Both the position numbers and the translations under genes were made by a program. From Bacillota bacterium (GTDB lineage: Bacteria; Bacillota; Dethiobacteria; DTU022): DNA of 64,000 nt. Location of the stretch: contig JAUWPV010000006.1 in the NCBI GenBank assembly GCA_030611385.1, positions 1 through 64,000 on the forward strand. Reading direction: 5' to 3'. The notes under the pieces are model-generated. The model had not been told where the DNA came from, did no database searches, and saw nothing but the letters and a program-made list of their open reading frames with translations. Below are positions 8,304 to 17,799 of the stretch, piece by piece (within the stretch, counting starts at the first letter, position 1; each line of letters begins with the position of its first letter).

Positions 8304-10856
8304 ATGCCTAAGTTTTTAAGGAAGAGAGCAGGAGCAAAAGTGCCGATAGTTTTGCTATCCGCTTTTCTTTTCATCCTACTGCTCGTTTCAGCCGCTTCGG
8401 CCGCTGTATATGGCGATATAAACGACGATGGGGATATAAATGTGCAGGATGTCGTGCTGGTAATGAAGCACGTTCTGGAATTAGAGACGTTAACCGCTGC
8501 TCAACTGACGACAGCCGATGTTAACGGCGATGGAGCTATAAACGTTCAGGATGTCACCCTGATCATGCAGCACACTCTTGGTCTGATCGACGAGTTTGAC
8601 ATGGCTGAACTCCAGGTCTCCAGTGTAACTGCAGAGAACCCGAAACAGGTGGAGGTCGTCTTTAACAGAATTCTTAATTCTGAAGAGCAAGGCAAGATGA
8701 TCGCTGCGAACTTCCACGTTGGTCTGTACGGTACACCTGAAACAAACCGGTTAACCGGAACGGGTTCCGCCGTAGCAGTACTGGACGATAACAAGACGGT
8801 GCTATTAACCCTGGGTGATGGTTATAAGTTTACAAGCGGAACGACAACCAACCGGGCTATCGTCAGGGAAGCTGTCGGGCTCGATGCTGACTATACTGTA
8901 TCAAGCCTGGTTTTCATAGATTCTGAAGTGCCTACACTGTTATCAGTGGAGTCAATTAGCCCGACAACTATTGTTATGACTTTCTCCGAGCCACTTGACA
9001 AGAGTATATTAGTGCCGACAAGCATTACTTTAAACAGCGGGGCAATTGCTCTAAATCTGGCCGGAGCTGTTTATACTGATTCGCAAAGGGAATTAACAAT
9101 TAATACCTTTACCAACCTGAGTGCCGGTGTTTATACTATCGGTATTGCCTCCGGGACAAACTTAAAAGACTATACCGGTTATGGGGTTGTTCCCGTATCA
9201 AAAACATTTACCCATACTCCGGTAACTACTGCGCCTACGGTCAGCGCCAAATCATCGACGGAGACTTCGGTGACACTTGAGTTCTCGGGACCGATTAACG
9301 CGGCAACTTTAGTCGGTAATGCAAACGTTTTATTCAGACACACTTACGATACCACTATTTATGAAGTAACCGGAGCAGCGGTTTCTAACCCGTCCGGAGA
9401 TAATAAAACATTCGTCGTTTTATTTGGCAGTGCCAAGTTGTTGCCTCCGGGAAGCACAACCGTGTGGTTAAAGTATACTACGGGAACGGCCGATGCCAAT
9501 AAAATCAAAGATACCTGGGGCAACATCATTGCACCGGTATCATTTACCATTGTAACTGTACCCGATACAGTACTACCGACGGCTACTGTATCTGTGGTTT
9601 CTGCATCGAACACTCAAATTGATGTCCAGTACAGTGAACAAGTGCAGGGTGCTACTGTTCTGGCTAATTACTCGCTGATAAAAGCAACTGCTACAGTAAA
9701 CATTGTCAGTATTATAGACCAAGGCGGATATAAATATCGCCTTACCACGGCTACCCCGATGCAGAGTGTCCATACCCTGACTATTTCCAATATCAAAGAC
9801 AGCTCGATATCGGAAAACCTGATGGGTACCCAAACCTATACTATTGATGTTCCGGATACAATTGTGCCTAAAGTTGTCAACCTTTTAGGAATAGAAGATG
9901 ATGAATTCTATTGGCAGGCGACTAATAATAAAGTGCGGATATTCTTTAGCGAGCCTATGAATGCTACCGATCTGGCCAATATAACAATGTATGAGAACGT
10001 TGACGATACCTATGCAAAAGCTACAGTAGCCTTCCCAGGGCCGGATGGAAAATCTGTATTCCTTGAATTCGCCAACAATGTTGTAACTGGAGCAGGCGAT
10101 GGTTTGCGTGTTGGTGCTTTGAGAGATTTGGCCGGTAATTCCTTGGGAATCTCGACAACGCTAATAACCGGTGTTTCGTATGTTTTTGGGCTCGATTCTT
10201 CAATTGCTGACAATTTGAGTGCGACGTCACCTACCACTGTTAAAGCATCCTTAAACGATCCGGTGGTTAGCGCAGATGTTAATGATTTTGAAATCAGGAT
10301 CGATGCCTCGCCAGTTACCTGGGTTAAACCAGCCAGCATTAGTATTGATAACGGCACTGAAATATCGGTGCTAACATTTACATTATCCGGTGCCAATGCA
10401 CTATACTACGATGCATTAGATAATGATGACGCGGTAACCCAGGTAAGGACAGTTTCAGCGCTTAATACCCCGGGTCCTGCAACAAATACTAAAAATGATT
10501 TCGGAATATCGGCGAACTTTGCTGCTACTACTATTGTTGACAGGATTCTGCCAGCGTTGCTAACAGCCAAGGTAACCTCCCCTTTAACAATCGAATTAAC
10601 CTTTAGTGAGAAGTTAGATACCGGAACATTTACGTCAACAACAAATGGTTTTAGCGTTACTGGTGGTGCATATACCTTGTTCACAGTAACTGTAGGAACC
10701 GATCCTAATAACTACAAGGTGACTATCACAAAGACTGCAGCCGGTGATGACTTTATTACCGGAACAAGCAGTGTAAGCTACAATTCGGTTTTCGGTCACA
10801 AGGATTTGGTGGGCAATGTACTTGCCGGTTTTACCTTTGTTGTAACTACACCGTAA
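8304..10856 (+). CDS. Secreted protein with N-terminal dockerin and Ig-like (SbsA/Big-like) repeats
   Basis: Signal peptide; dockerin VYGDINDDGDINVQDVVLVMKHVLE...TADVNGDGAINVQDVTLIMQHTLGLI; repeated 'TIVMTFSEPLDKS..', 'TQIDVQYSEQVQGA', 'TIELTFSEKLDTGTF' segments. Confidence 0.88.
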   Translation: MPKFLRKRAGAKVPIVLLSAFLFILLLVSAASAAVYGDINDDGDINVQDVVLVMKHVLELETLTAAQLTTADVNGDGAINVQDVTLIMQHTLGLIDEFDMAELQVSSVTAENPKQVEVVFNRILNSEEQGKMIAANFHVGLYGTPETNRLTGTGSAVAVLDDNKTVLLTLGDGYKFTSGTTTNRAIVREAVGLDADYTVSSLVFIDSEVPTLLSVESISPTTIVMTFSEPLDKSILVPTSITLNSGAIALNLAGAVYTDSQRELTINTFTNLSAGVYTIGIASGTNLKDYTGYGVVPVSKTFTHTPVTTAPTVSAKSSTETSVTLEFSGPINAATLVGNANVLFRHTYDTTIYEVTGAAVSNPSGDNKTFVVLFGSAKLLPPGSTTVWLKYTTGTADANKIKDTWGNIIAPVSFTIVTVPDTVLPTATVSVVSASNTQIDVQYSEQVQGATVLANYSLIKATATVNIVSIIDQGGYKYRLTTATPMQSVHTLTISNIKDSSISENLMGTQTYTIDVPDTIVPKVVNLLGIEDDEFYWQATNNKVRIFFSEPMNATDLANITMYENVDDTYAKATVAFPGPDGKSVFLEFANNVVTGAGDGLRVGALRDLAGNSLGISTTLITGVSYVFGLDSSIADNLSATSPTTVKASLNDPVVSADVNDFEIRIDASPVTWVKPASISIDNGTEISVLTFTLSGANALYYDALDNDDAVTQVRTVSALNTPGPATNTKNDFGISANFAATTIVDRILPALLTAKVTSPLTIELTFSEKLDTGTFTSTTNGFSVTGGAYTLFTVTVGTDPNNYKVTITKTAAGDDFITGTSSVSYNSVFGHKDLVGNVLAGFTFVVTTP

Positions 10857-10916
10857 CGAATAGTAAAGCAGCTAACACTGTGCATTACATTACTGAGTAA
10901 ATGAATTATCGCCCTA

Positions 10917-10945
10917 AGGAGCACGCACTGCAAGCGCGTGCTCCT
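10917..10945 (+). terminator. Hairpin downstream of the dockerin/Ig-like gene
   Basis: AGGAGCACGC (10917-10926) / GCGTGCTCCT (10936-10945), perfect 10-bp stem; no strong T-run follows. Confidence 0.5.
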
Positions 10946-11145
10946 CACTATAAGTAATTCATCAAAGTGGTTATGTGCGGGCGATGTGAGCGCGTATAAT
11001 CCTGTGTTCCTGTCAACTTACCGACTATGCAGGAAAATGAATCGATTGTGTGAACTATATAGATATTCAAGAGCGAGTCCGGGTAGAGATAAATGACTGA
11101 TAATATGGTTGGTGCAATAAGACTATTATTGTGGAGGTATTGATT

Positions 11146-11721
11146 ATGCCGGAAGACGACTTTGGTAGTCTCGATTACCAACCGAAAAAGAAATCGAAAT
11201 ACCTTATGCCTGCACTGATTGTAGCAATAGTAGTAGTAGTTAGCATAGTTGTTTTTATTATCGTTCTGATGGGTAGGAATGCAGATAAGTCCGGTTTAGG
11301 CGACGAACAGGGCATTGAGCAGGAGAAACAAGGGCAGGCTGAAGAAACAGCTCAGGATATTTCCGGCCCGGTCGACGCGGAAACGGATACTGCCGGGGAA
11401 GAGAGCGATCAGTCGGAAGAAAAAGACTCAATTCCACCCGATTATGATCTGCTTGAAACGGCGATTTACAGCTGGCTGATCGATCGGATCGGTGACCCTG
11501 CTGTAATTATGGTTCATACTGATGAGCTCGAAGATGTTGAAGGTTTCTTTGAGCGCTTCAGTCTGGAGGAGGATAATGTTATCGTTTATCAGGTTCAATC
11601 GACTGATGATCAATTTGCCACAGTCGCTTTTGGGCTTCCTTACAGTGAGTGGTCTACAAGGGTAGTATTTATCTGGCGTGACCGAGAGTGGTCATTTTTA
11701 AGGGAAGAAACTATTCAGTAG
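11146..11721 (+). CDS. Hypothetical single-pass membrane protein
   Basis: ATG after GGAGGT; TM segment YLMPALIVAIVVVVSIVVFIIVLMG followed by an acidic region. Confidence 0.7.
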   Translation: MPEDDFGSLDYQPKKKSKYLMPALIVAIVVVVSIVVFIIVLMGRNADKSGLGDEQGIEQEKQGQAEETAQDISGPVDAETDTAGEESDQSEEKDSIPPDYDLLETAIYSWLIDRIGDPAVIMVHTDELEDVEGFFERFSLEEDNVIVYQVQSTDDQFATVAFGLPYSEWSTRVVFIWRDREWSFLREETIQ

Positions 11722-11820
11722 TGGTGCAGTATGGTTTGGAGTAGTACGGTTCTGGTTAAACTACCGGTTTTGATTAAACCATTGTTTTTTAGAGCAGTTC
11801 AGGGTAATATATCATTGCAT

Positions 11821-11896
11821 GCGCCTGTAGCTCAGGGGATAGAGCAGCGGACTTCTAATCCGCTTGTCGCAGGTTCGATTCCTGTCAGGCGTACCA
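11821..11896 (+). tRNA. tRNA-Arg (anticodon TCT), CCA encoded
   Basis: GCGCCTGTAGCTCAGGGGATAGAGCAGCGGACTTCTAATCCGCTTGTCGCAGGTTCGATTCCTGTCAGGCGTACCA folds as a cloverleaf. Confidence 0.96.
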
Positions 11897-11906
11897 GTAA
11901 ATACAG

Positions 11907-11944
11907 GGGTTTCGGGATTAAGTAGCAGATCCCGAAACCCTTTT
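11907..11944 (+). terminator. Rho-independent terminator after tRNA-Arg
   Basis: GGGTTTCGGGAT (11907-11918) / ATCCCGAAACCC (11929-11940) followed by TTTT. Confidence 0.9.
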
Positions 11945-12088
11945 AGTATGCCTGGGTGTGCTGTTGTTGTTAAAAGGAATCAAGCTTACTCAGGGAATAC
12001 TGCATGATCAGGGTTATATCTAGGTTTGTGTATCTTTTTTATATGATATAATGCTCAGTAAATATAACGCTGGAATGGAGGAGACAAT

Positions 12089-12292
12089 ATGTCTTTGGAA
12101 CGGCAGCGTATCTTATGGGTGGTTTTGTTTTGCCTGATGATTTTAACTGCAATTATTGTCCCGTTTACTCCCCTGATGCGCGATTTGACTAAATTTTATG
12201 GCGCATTTCTTTTCTGGAGTATCTTTGGCCTGGTCGTGATTGTCTGTCTAGGTTTTATTACCGCCAAGTGGAGGGATGATGATGAGCGCTAA
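12089..12292 (+). CDS. Small membrane protein preceding a symporter (YhdT/DUF997-like)
   Basis: Two TM segments; overlaps the start of the solute symporter gene. Confidence 0.6.
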   Translation: MSLERQRILWVVLFCLMILTAIIVPFTPLMRDLTKFYGAFLFWSIFGLVVIVCLGFITAKWRDDDER

Positions 12293-13760
12293 TACGATCT
12301 ATCTGGCTCTCTTTTTATACTTTATTATCGGCAGCATCGTTGCCAGACGGGCCGGTAAAAAGCTTGGTGGTGGGGTTAACGAGTTTTTCCTGGCCAGCCG
12401 CTCTCTCGGTGGTATCGTTGCCGCTCTGACCTACAGCGCCACCACTTATAGCGCATTCATGCTAGTCGGTTTAGCCGGGCTTACTTACATCGGTGGGGTC
12501 GGTGCGTTTGGTTTTGAGCTGATTTATCTTTCTGGCCTGATCTTGGTAGCCTTTTTCGGACCGAGATTCTGGCTGGTTGGGAAGCGTTATAATTATCTGA
12601 CGCCAACTGAAATGCTCGGCGATCGTTACCAGAGCAAAGCTGTTGCCGCGATTTCGGCGGTAGCGGCTGTAATATTTCTGATTCCCTATAGTGCGGTCCA
12701 GCTCATTGGTATAGGCGCTCTTCTGGAGGGTATATCCGGTGGGGCAATTCCCTACATGGTCGGCGTAGGTATTGCTGCTTTTATAGCCGTTTACTGGACC
12801 TGGAGCGGCGGTTTGAAAGCCGTAGCCTGGACCGATTCACTGCAGGCTGCCGTAATGCTGACAGTGGCGATAACGTCTATAATCTTTATTGCTTACCGCG
12901 GTTTTGGCGGTTTTGGCGGGATGTTCACCCAACTTGAAGCGCAGTACCCAACCTGGCTGACTGTACCGGGTCCCGGATTCTTCAATGTCAAAGCATTTAT
13001 CGGTTTGACCCTGCCCTGGTTTTTCTTTTCTATCTCCAACCCCCAGGTCAGTCAACGCCTGTTTATGCCCCGCTCGTTGGGTCAAATGCGGATCATGGTT
13101 ATGGGTTTTCTCGTTTTCGGTTTTATATATACTATTGTCTCGGTTCTATGGGGGTTTTCAGCACGCTTGCTGCTCCCGGATTTAGCTCTTGCCGACAGCG
13201 CCACTCCGGCTTTACTCGGTTTGAGCATTGTTCCGGCTTCTATCGCCCTGCTGGTTATGTTGGGTATTAGCGCAGCGGCAATTTCCACTGTCAATTCGAT
13301 TGTCTTAACGCTTTCTTCGATGGTTTGTCGTGATGTTTTTAAAAATGTATCAACCGGCGCCAATGAAGATCGGGAACTTTTAGTGGGTAAAATATTTGTA
13401 CCCCTCTTTACACTGCTGATAGTCTTTTTTGCCACACAGCGCCTCGGCCTGATTGCCTCCCTCTCGGTGGCCTCCTCTGCCGGATTGCTGGTAATGGTGC
13501 CGGCCTTGATCGGCAGTTTTTTCTGGAAAAGAGGTACTGCTGCTGCAGTTTTGGCCAGTATAATTATCGGTGGACTTGTGGCCACTATCCTTCAATTCAG
13601 CGGTTTGCGTCCCCTGGGCCTCTGGCCAGGGGTATGGAGCGGCCTGGTGGCGGTAGTGCTCTTTATTGTTGTCAGTCTCTTTACAAAAGCGCCTGAGCAA
13701 AAAGCGGCAGAGTTTTTAGGTTATCTGAAGGAAGAGCTCAGCGGTAGAAAAGTGATTTAA
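12276..13760 (+). CDS. Sodium:solute symporter family protein
   Basis: Multi-TM; N-terminus FFLASRSLGGIVAALTYSATTYSAFMLVGLAGLTYIGG typical of SSF transporters. Confidence 0.88.
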   Translation: MMMSANTIYLALFLYFIIGSIVARRAGKKLGGGVNEFFLASRSLGGIVAALTYSATTYSAFMLVGLAGLTYIGGVGAFGFELIYLSGLILVAFFGPRFWLVGKRYNYLTPTEMLGDRYQSKAVAAISAVAAVIFLIPYSAVQLIGIGALLEGISGGAIPYMVGVGIAAFIAVYWTWSGGLKAVAWTDSLQAAVMLTVAITSIIFIAYRGFGGFGGMFTQLEAQYPTWLTVPGPGFFNVKAFIGLTLPWFFFSISNPQVSQRLFMPRSLGQMRIMVMGFLVFGFIYTIVSVLWGFSARLLLPDLALADSATPALLGLSIVPASIALLVMLGISAAAISTVNSIVLTLSSMVCRDVFKNVSTGANEDRELLVGKIFVPLFTLLIVFFATQRLGLIASLSVASSAGLLVMVPALIGSFFWKRGTAAAVLASIIIGGLVATILQFSGLRPLGLWPGVWSGLVAVVLFIVVSLFTKAPEQKAAEFLGYLKEELSGRKVI

Positions 13761-13773
13761 ACTGGGGTTGTTT

Positions 13774-14616
13774 ATGGAAAAAATCCATGATGAAATGGTT
13801 TCAATAGCCTTGAAGAAGGAACGGCAGCTGGTGGGACTTCTGAGCAGTATCGATGAAGTTGTCATGATTGCCTTTTCCGGTGGAGTGGACAGTACTTACC
13901 TGTTAAGTAAAGCGGCACAGGTTATCGGTCGGGAACGGGTAATCGCTGTAACCTTTGAATCAGAATTATATTTGCCTGGTGAAACTGAAGCGGCTTTAGT
14001 ACTTGCTCAAAAGCTGCCGATAAAACATCTTATATTAAGCACAGACCCGCTGGCAGATCGGGAATTCAGGGCCAATACACCGGAGCGTTGCTATTTTTGT
14101 AAGCACAAAATTTATAGCAAGTTGCTGGGGATTGCTGCAGAGAAAGGGATTGCGGTAGTGTTGGACGGATCCAATGCAGATGACACGGCCGATTACAGGC
14201 CGGGCATGCGTGCCCTTGAGGAACTGGGGATCCGTAGCCCCCTGTTGGAGGTTTCCCTGAACAAGGCAGAGATCAGGGAACTGTCGAGGCTGGCTGGATT
14301 ACCGACCTGGAATAAACCGGCGGCGGCATGCCTGGCGTCGCGTTTTCCCTATGGTGATGAGATTACCGGTTATAAGCTGAAACAGGTTGCCGAAGCGGAA
14401 TGTTTTTTGCGTCAGTTGGGTGTGAAGCATGATCTGCGGGTGCGCTATCACGGTAGCCTGGCCAGAATTGAAGTAAATAAGGATGATCTGGATAGTATTC
14501 TGACCTGGCGAGAAATGATTGTAGGGAAGTTGCAGGAACTCGGGTTTGTTTATATCACACTTGATTTGGGTGGGTTCGAATCTGGAAGTATGAACCGACT
14601 GCTTACAAACTTATGA
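13774..14616 (+). CDS. larE: ATP-dependent sacrificial sulfur transferase LarE
   Basis: PP-loop AFSGGVDSTYLLSKAA; ERCYFCKHKIYSKL; DGSNADDTADYRPGMRALEELGIRSPL. Confidence 0.88.
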   Translation: MEKIHDEMVSIALKKERQLVGLLSSIDEVVMIAFSGGVDSTYLLSKAAQVIGRERVIAVTFESELYLPGETEAALVLAQKLPIKHLILSTDPLADREFRANTPERCYFCKHKIYSKLLGIAAEKGIAVVLDGSNADDTADYRPGMRALEELGIRSPLLEVSLNKAEIRELSRLAGLPTWNKPAAACLASRFPYGDEITGYKLKQVAEAECFLRQLGVKHDLRVRYHGSLARIEVNKDDLDSILTWREMIVGKLQELGFVYITLDLGGFESGSMNRLLTNL

Positions 14617-14628
14617 TTGTGGGTTTCC

Positions 14629-14952
14629 CTAATCGATTATCCACCATTCTTCACCCTGATTAGTTTCGATAATACCGTCAATCTTCATTACGACATCATG
14701 TTTGAAACCAGAACCGGGATAAGTTTCTGTGCCTGCCCCATCTGTTTGCGTCTGATCGGAACCCTGATTTTCACTAGCGTTTTCAGGTTCGGATTCATCT
14801 TCAGCTTGTGTGTCGCTTTGCTCTGGCAGATCTGACTCCGCATTGACCTGCTCAATATCGTCCGGCTGATCTGTGGAACTGGCACAGCCAATCAGGAAAA
14901 GAGCGAGAAAGATCGAAACAAGAATTACCAAAACCCTGCTTATCTTAATCAC
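14629..14952 (-). CDS. Putative lipoprotein
   Basis: Lipobox LALFLIGCASS; acidic low-complexity body. Confidence 0.65.
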   Translation of the reverse strand: MIKISRVLVILVSIFLALFLIGCASSTDQPDDIEQVNAESDLPEQSDTQAEDESEPENASENQGSDQTQTDGAGTETYPGSGFKHDVVMKIDGIIETNQGEEWWIID

Positions 14953-15255
14953 TACTTCATCTCCCTTTTAATACGGTAGATCCGCTAATAGCTTTACGTT
15001 ATTATAACATATCAACCCACAATTTTGATTATTTCATTTCCGGAAACCCAGGCTGTTGATGGCGAAAGTTTGTGTAAGAAATTATTAAGGATCACCGTGG
15101 TTTGTTGTAAATAAATAGGATGGTCTTTCTTATCGTCGGATTGGATTCTCGAAAAAATTTAGAGGCCGGGGTAAACTCAGTAGGGTTAATTGCGAGAAGG
15201 AATATATGATGCAAAACAAGAAGAATAGGGAATAATCGATAAAGGATGTGAAAGG

Positions 15256-16242
15256 ATGTCTCAAATAGTTATCGAGCAAATCCGCGCGGACCTGTTTCGT
15301 GCAGAAATTCCCCTGCCCCGCAACCCACTGAAAGCCACCAACTCATACATTATCAAGGGAGAAGATCGAAATTTAATTATCGATACCGGTATGAACCGGG
15401 ATGAATGCAAATCAGCCCTGCTGGCTGCCCTGGATCAACTGGATATTGATCTCGGTAAGACAGATTTCTTTGTTACCCACCTGCATGCCGACCATGTCGG
15501 CCTGGTCGACGAACTGGCGGCTGCTGATGCAGTAATCTATTTTAATAAGCCTGACGCTGAAATATTGAACTATAAAGATCTGTGGCAGCTGATTTTTTCC
15601 CTGGCCAGCAAGCATGGGTTTCCTCCTGAACAGGTTAATGCCGCTATCGATTCACACCCTGGCCAGCGCTACAGCCCGAAGAATCCGGTAGATTTTACCC
15701 TGGTTGAAGACGGAGACATCATCAAATGTACCGACTATGAACTGCATTGCGTTGTCACACCCGGCCATACCAGCGGGCATACCTGTTTATATGAACCGAA
15801 CCTGAAATATTTCTTTTCCGGTGACCATATTCTTGGTAATATTACGCCAAATATATCGACCTGGATTGAGGACGGCGATCCCCTTGGCGATTATTTAAAG
15901 AGTCTCACTAAAGTATATGCTATGTCTATTGATCTTGTTTTGCCGGGCCACCGTGGTTTGATCACCGACTGCCGAAAGAGGATCAACGAGCTGAGGGAGC
16001 ATCACCGGCTTCGCCTTGATGAGGTAATGGCGATATTGGATGTGAAAAAAGATCCTGGCAGTGCTTTTGACGTAGCTTCCCAGATGACCTGGGACCTGGT
16101 GGCTGACAGCTGGGACGATTTTCCATTAATGCAGAAATGGTTCGCTACCGGTGAAGCACTGGCCCATATCTGCCACCTTGAAGTCGCGGGAAAATTGAAG
16201 CGGGAAATGGCTGGCTCGACAATGGTCTTCACGGCCACATAA
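15256..16242 (+). CDS. MBL-fold metallo-hydrolase
   Basis: THLHADHVG, PGHTSGH and FSGDHIL motifs. Confidence 0.88.
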   Translation: MSQIVIEQIRADLFRAEIPLPRNPLKATNSYIIKGEDRNLIIDTGMNRDECKSALLAALDQLDIDLGKTDFFVTHLHADHVGLVDELAAADAVIYFNKPDAEILNYKDLWQLIFSLASKHGFPPEQVNAAIDSHPGQRYSPKNPVDFTLVEDGDIIKCTDYELHCVVTPGHTSGHTCLYEPNLKYFFSGDHILGNITPNISTWIEDGDPLGDYLKSLTKVYAMSIDLVLPGHRGLITDCRKRINELREHHRLRLDEVMAILDVKKDPGSAFDVASQMTWDLVADSWDDFPLMQKWFATGEALAHICHLEVAGKLKREMAGSTMVFTAT

Positions 16243-16278
16243 TGGAAATGGTTACTGTTATAGCGGGAGGCGAGAGTA

Positions 16279-17799
16279 ATCAGTAAATACATACTATCAA
16301 TAGATCAGGGTACCACCGGAACAACAGCGATTCTCTGGGATAAAGAAGGCCTCTCGCGAGCTGTGGTTAACCGAGAACATAAGCAATATTATCCACAGCC
16401 GGGATGGGTTGAACATGATCCTGAGGAAATCTGGCAAAATGTATTACTGACGGTTGAAAAGGTACTGCTGGAAGCAGGGTCAACCGCTGCTGACCTTGCC
16501 GCTGTCGGCATAACCAACCAGCGTGAAACTCTGGTATTTTGGGATCGCCGGACCGGTAAACCAATTACCAGGGCCATAGTCTGGCAGTGTCGCCGTACTG
16601 CTGAAATGTGCAGTGGTCTTAAAAGAGCAGGTCATGAGGAAGAGGTTCGCCGTAAAACAGGGTTGCTGCTGGATCCCTATTTTTCCGGAACTAAACTGCG
16701 TTGGGCTTTGGAAAATATTCCGGATGTAGCACGGGCTGCCGAAGAAGGTACTCTGGCCTGCGGAACTATCGACAGTTATCTGCTCTTTCGCCTGACCGGA
16801 GGCAGAGTTTTTGCCACCGATTACTCGAATGCTTCGCGAACTCTGCTCTATAACATCCACAGCTTGCAGTGGGATCCTGAATTGTTGAGACTGTTTGGTG
16901 TTCCGGTCGAAATATTACCAGAGGTTATGCCGAGCAGTTATAGCTATGGTGATACCGATCCGGAGATCTTTTTCGGCCAAAAGGTCTTGGTGGGAGGCAT
17001 TGCCGGAGATCAGCAGGCTGCACTCTTTGGCCAGGCCTGTTACAGCCCGGGAATGATCAAGAATACATACGGTACCGGATCTTTTTTACTGATGAATACT
17101 GGTGAAAAAGCGGTGATCTCAAAACAGGGCTTGCTGACTACAATAGCCTGGGGTATTGGTGACAAAGTTGAATATGCGCTCGAAGGAAGCATCTTTATTA
17201 CCGGAGCCGCGGTACAGTGGTTAAGAGATGGTCTCGGCCTGATTAGTAAATCTTCTGAGCTGGAAGGTCTGGCCAGGCAGGTTAATGATAATGAAGGAGT
17301 CTACCTGGTTCCCGCTTTTGCCGGGTTGGGCGCTCCCTACTGGGATCCTTATGCCCGCGGCCTCTTAATTGGCATTACCGGCGGCACATCGAAAGCGCAT
17401 ATTGCCAGAGCGGTTGTTGAAGCGATGGCTTATCAGACCAGGGATGTTCTTGAGGTAATGAGACGAGAAGCGGAACTGCCTCTGCAAGAGCTGAGAGTGG
17501 ATGGAGGAGCCAGTGTGATGGACCTGCTACTTCAGTTCCAGGCTGATATAACCGGGACAGTGGTCCGCCGGGCCGCTACTTCTGATACAACGGCCCTTGG
17601 CGCCGCTTATCTGGCGGGATTATCTTCCGGTTTCTGGAAAAATATCGATGATCTCTCCGGGCGGTGGAAACAGAGCGCTGTTTTCAAACCACAGATGAGC
17701 GAAACAACCAGGGAGGCGCTTTACACAGGGTGGATCAGGGCTGTAAAGCGAACTCTCTGCTGGGCTGCTGATCAGGATGATTCCGGCGGTTGGGATTGA
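16279..17799 (+). CDS. glpK: Glycerol kinase, apparently initiated at ATC
   Basis: Codons from ATC 16279 give (M)SKYILSIDQGTTGTTAILWDKEGLSRAVVNREHKQYYPQPGWVEHDP..., the conserved FGGY/GlpK N-terminus; no ATG/GTG/TTG in frame between stop TAG 16261 and this sequence; GGGAGG at 16265-16270. Confidence 0.88.
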   Translation: MSKYILSIDQGTTGTTAILWDKEGLSRAVVNREHKQYYPQPGWVEHDPEEIWQNVLLTVEKVLLEAGSTAADLAAVGITNQRETLVFWDRRTGKPITRAIVWQCRRTAEMCSGLKRAGHEEEVRRKTGLLLDPYFSGTKLRWALENIPDVARAAEEGTLACGTIDSYLLFRLTGGRVFATDYSNASRTLLYNIHSLQWDPELLRLFGVPVEILPEVMPSSYSYGDTDPEIFFGQKVLVGGIAGDQQAALFGQACYSPGMIKNTYGTGSFLLMNTGEKAVISKQGLLTTIAWGIGDKVEYALEGSIFITGAAVQWLRDGLGLISKSSELEGLARQVNDNEGVYLVPAFAGLGAPYWDPYARGLLIGITGGTSKAHIARAVVEAMAYQTRDVLEVMRREAELPLQELRVDGGASVMDLLLQFQADITGTVVRRAATSDTTALGAAYLAGLSSGFWKNIDDLSGRWKQSAVFKPQMSETTREALYTGWIRAVKRTLCWAADQDDSGGWD

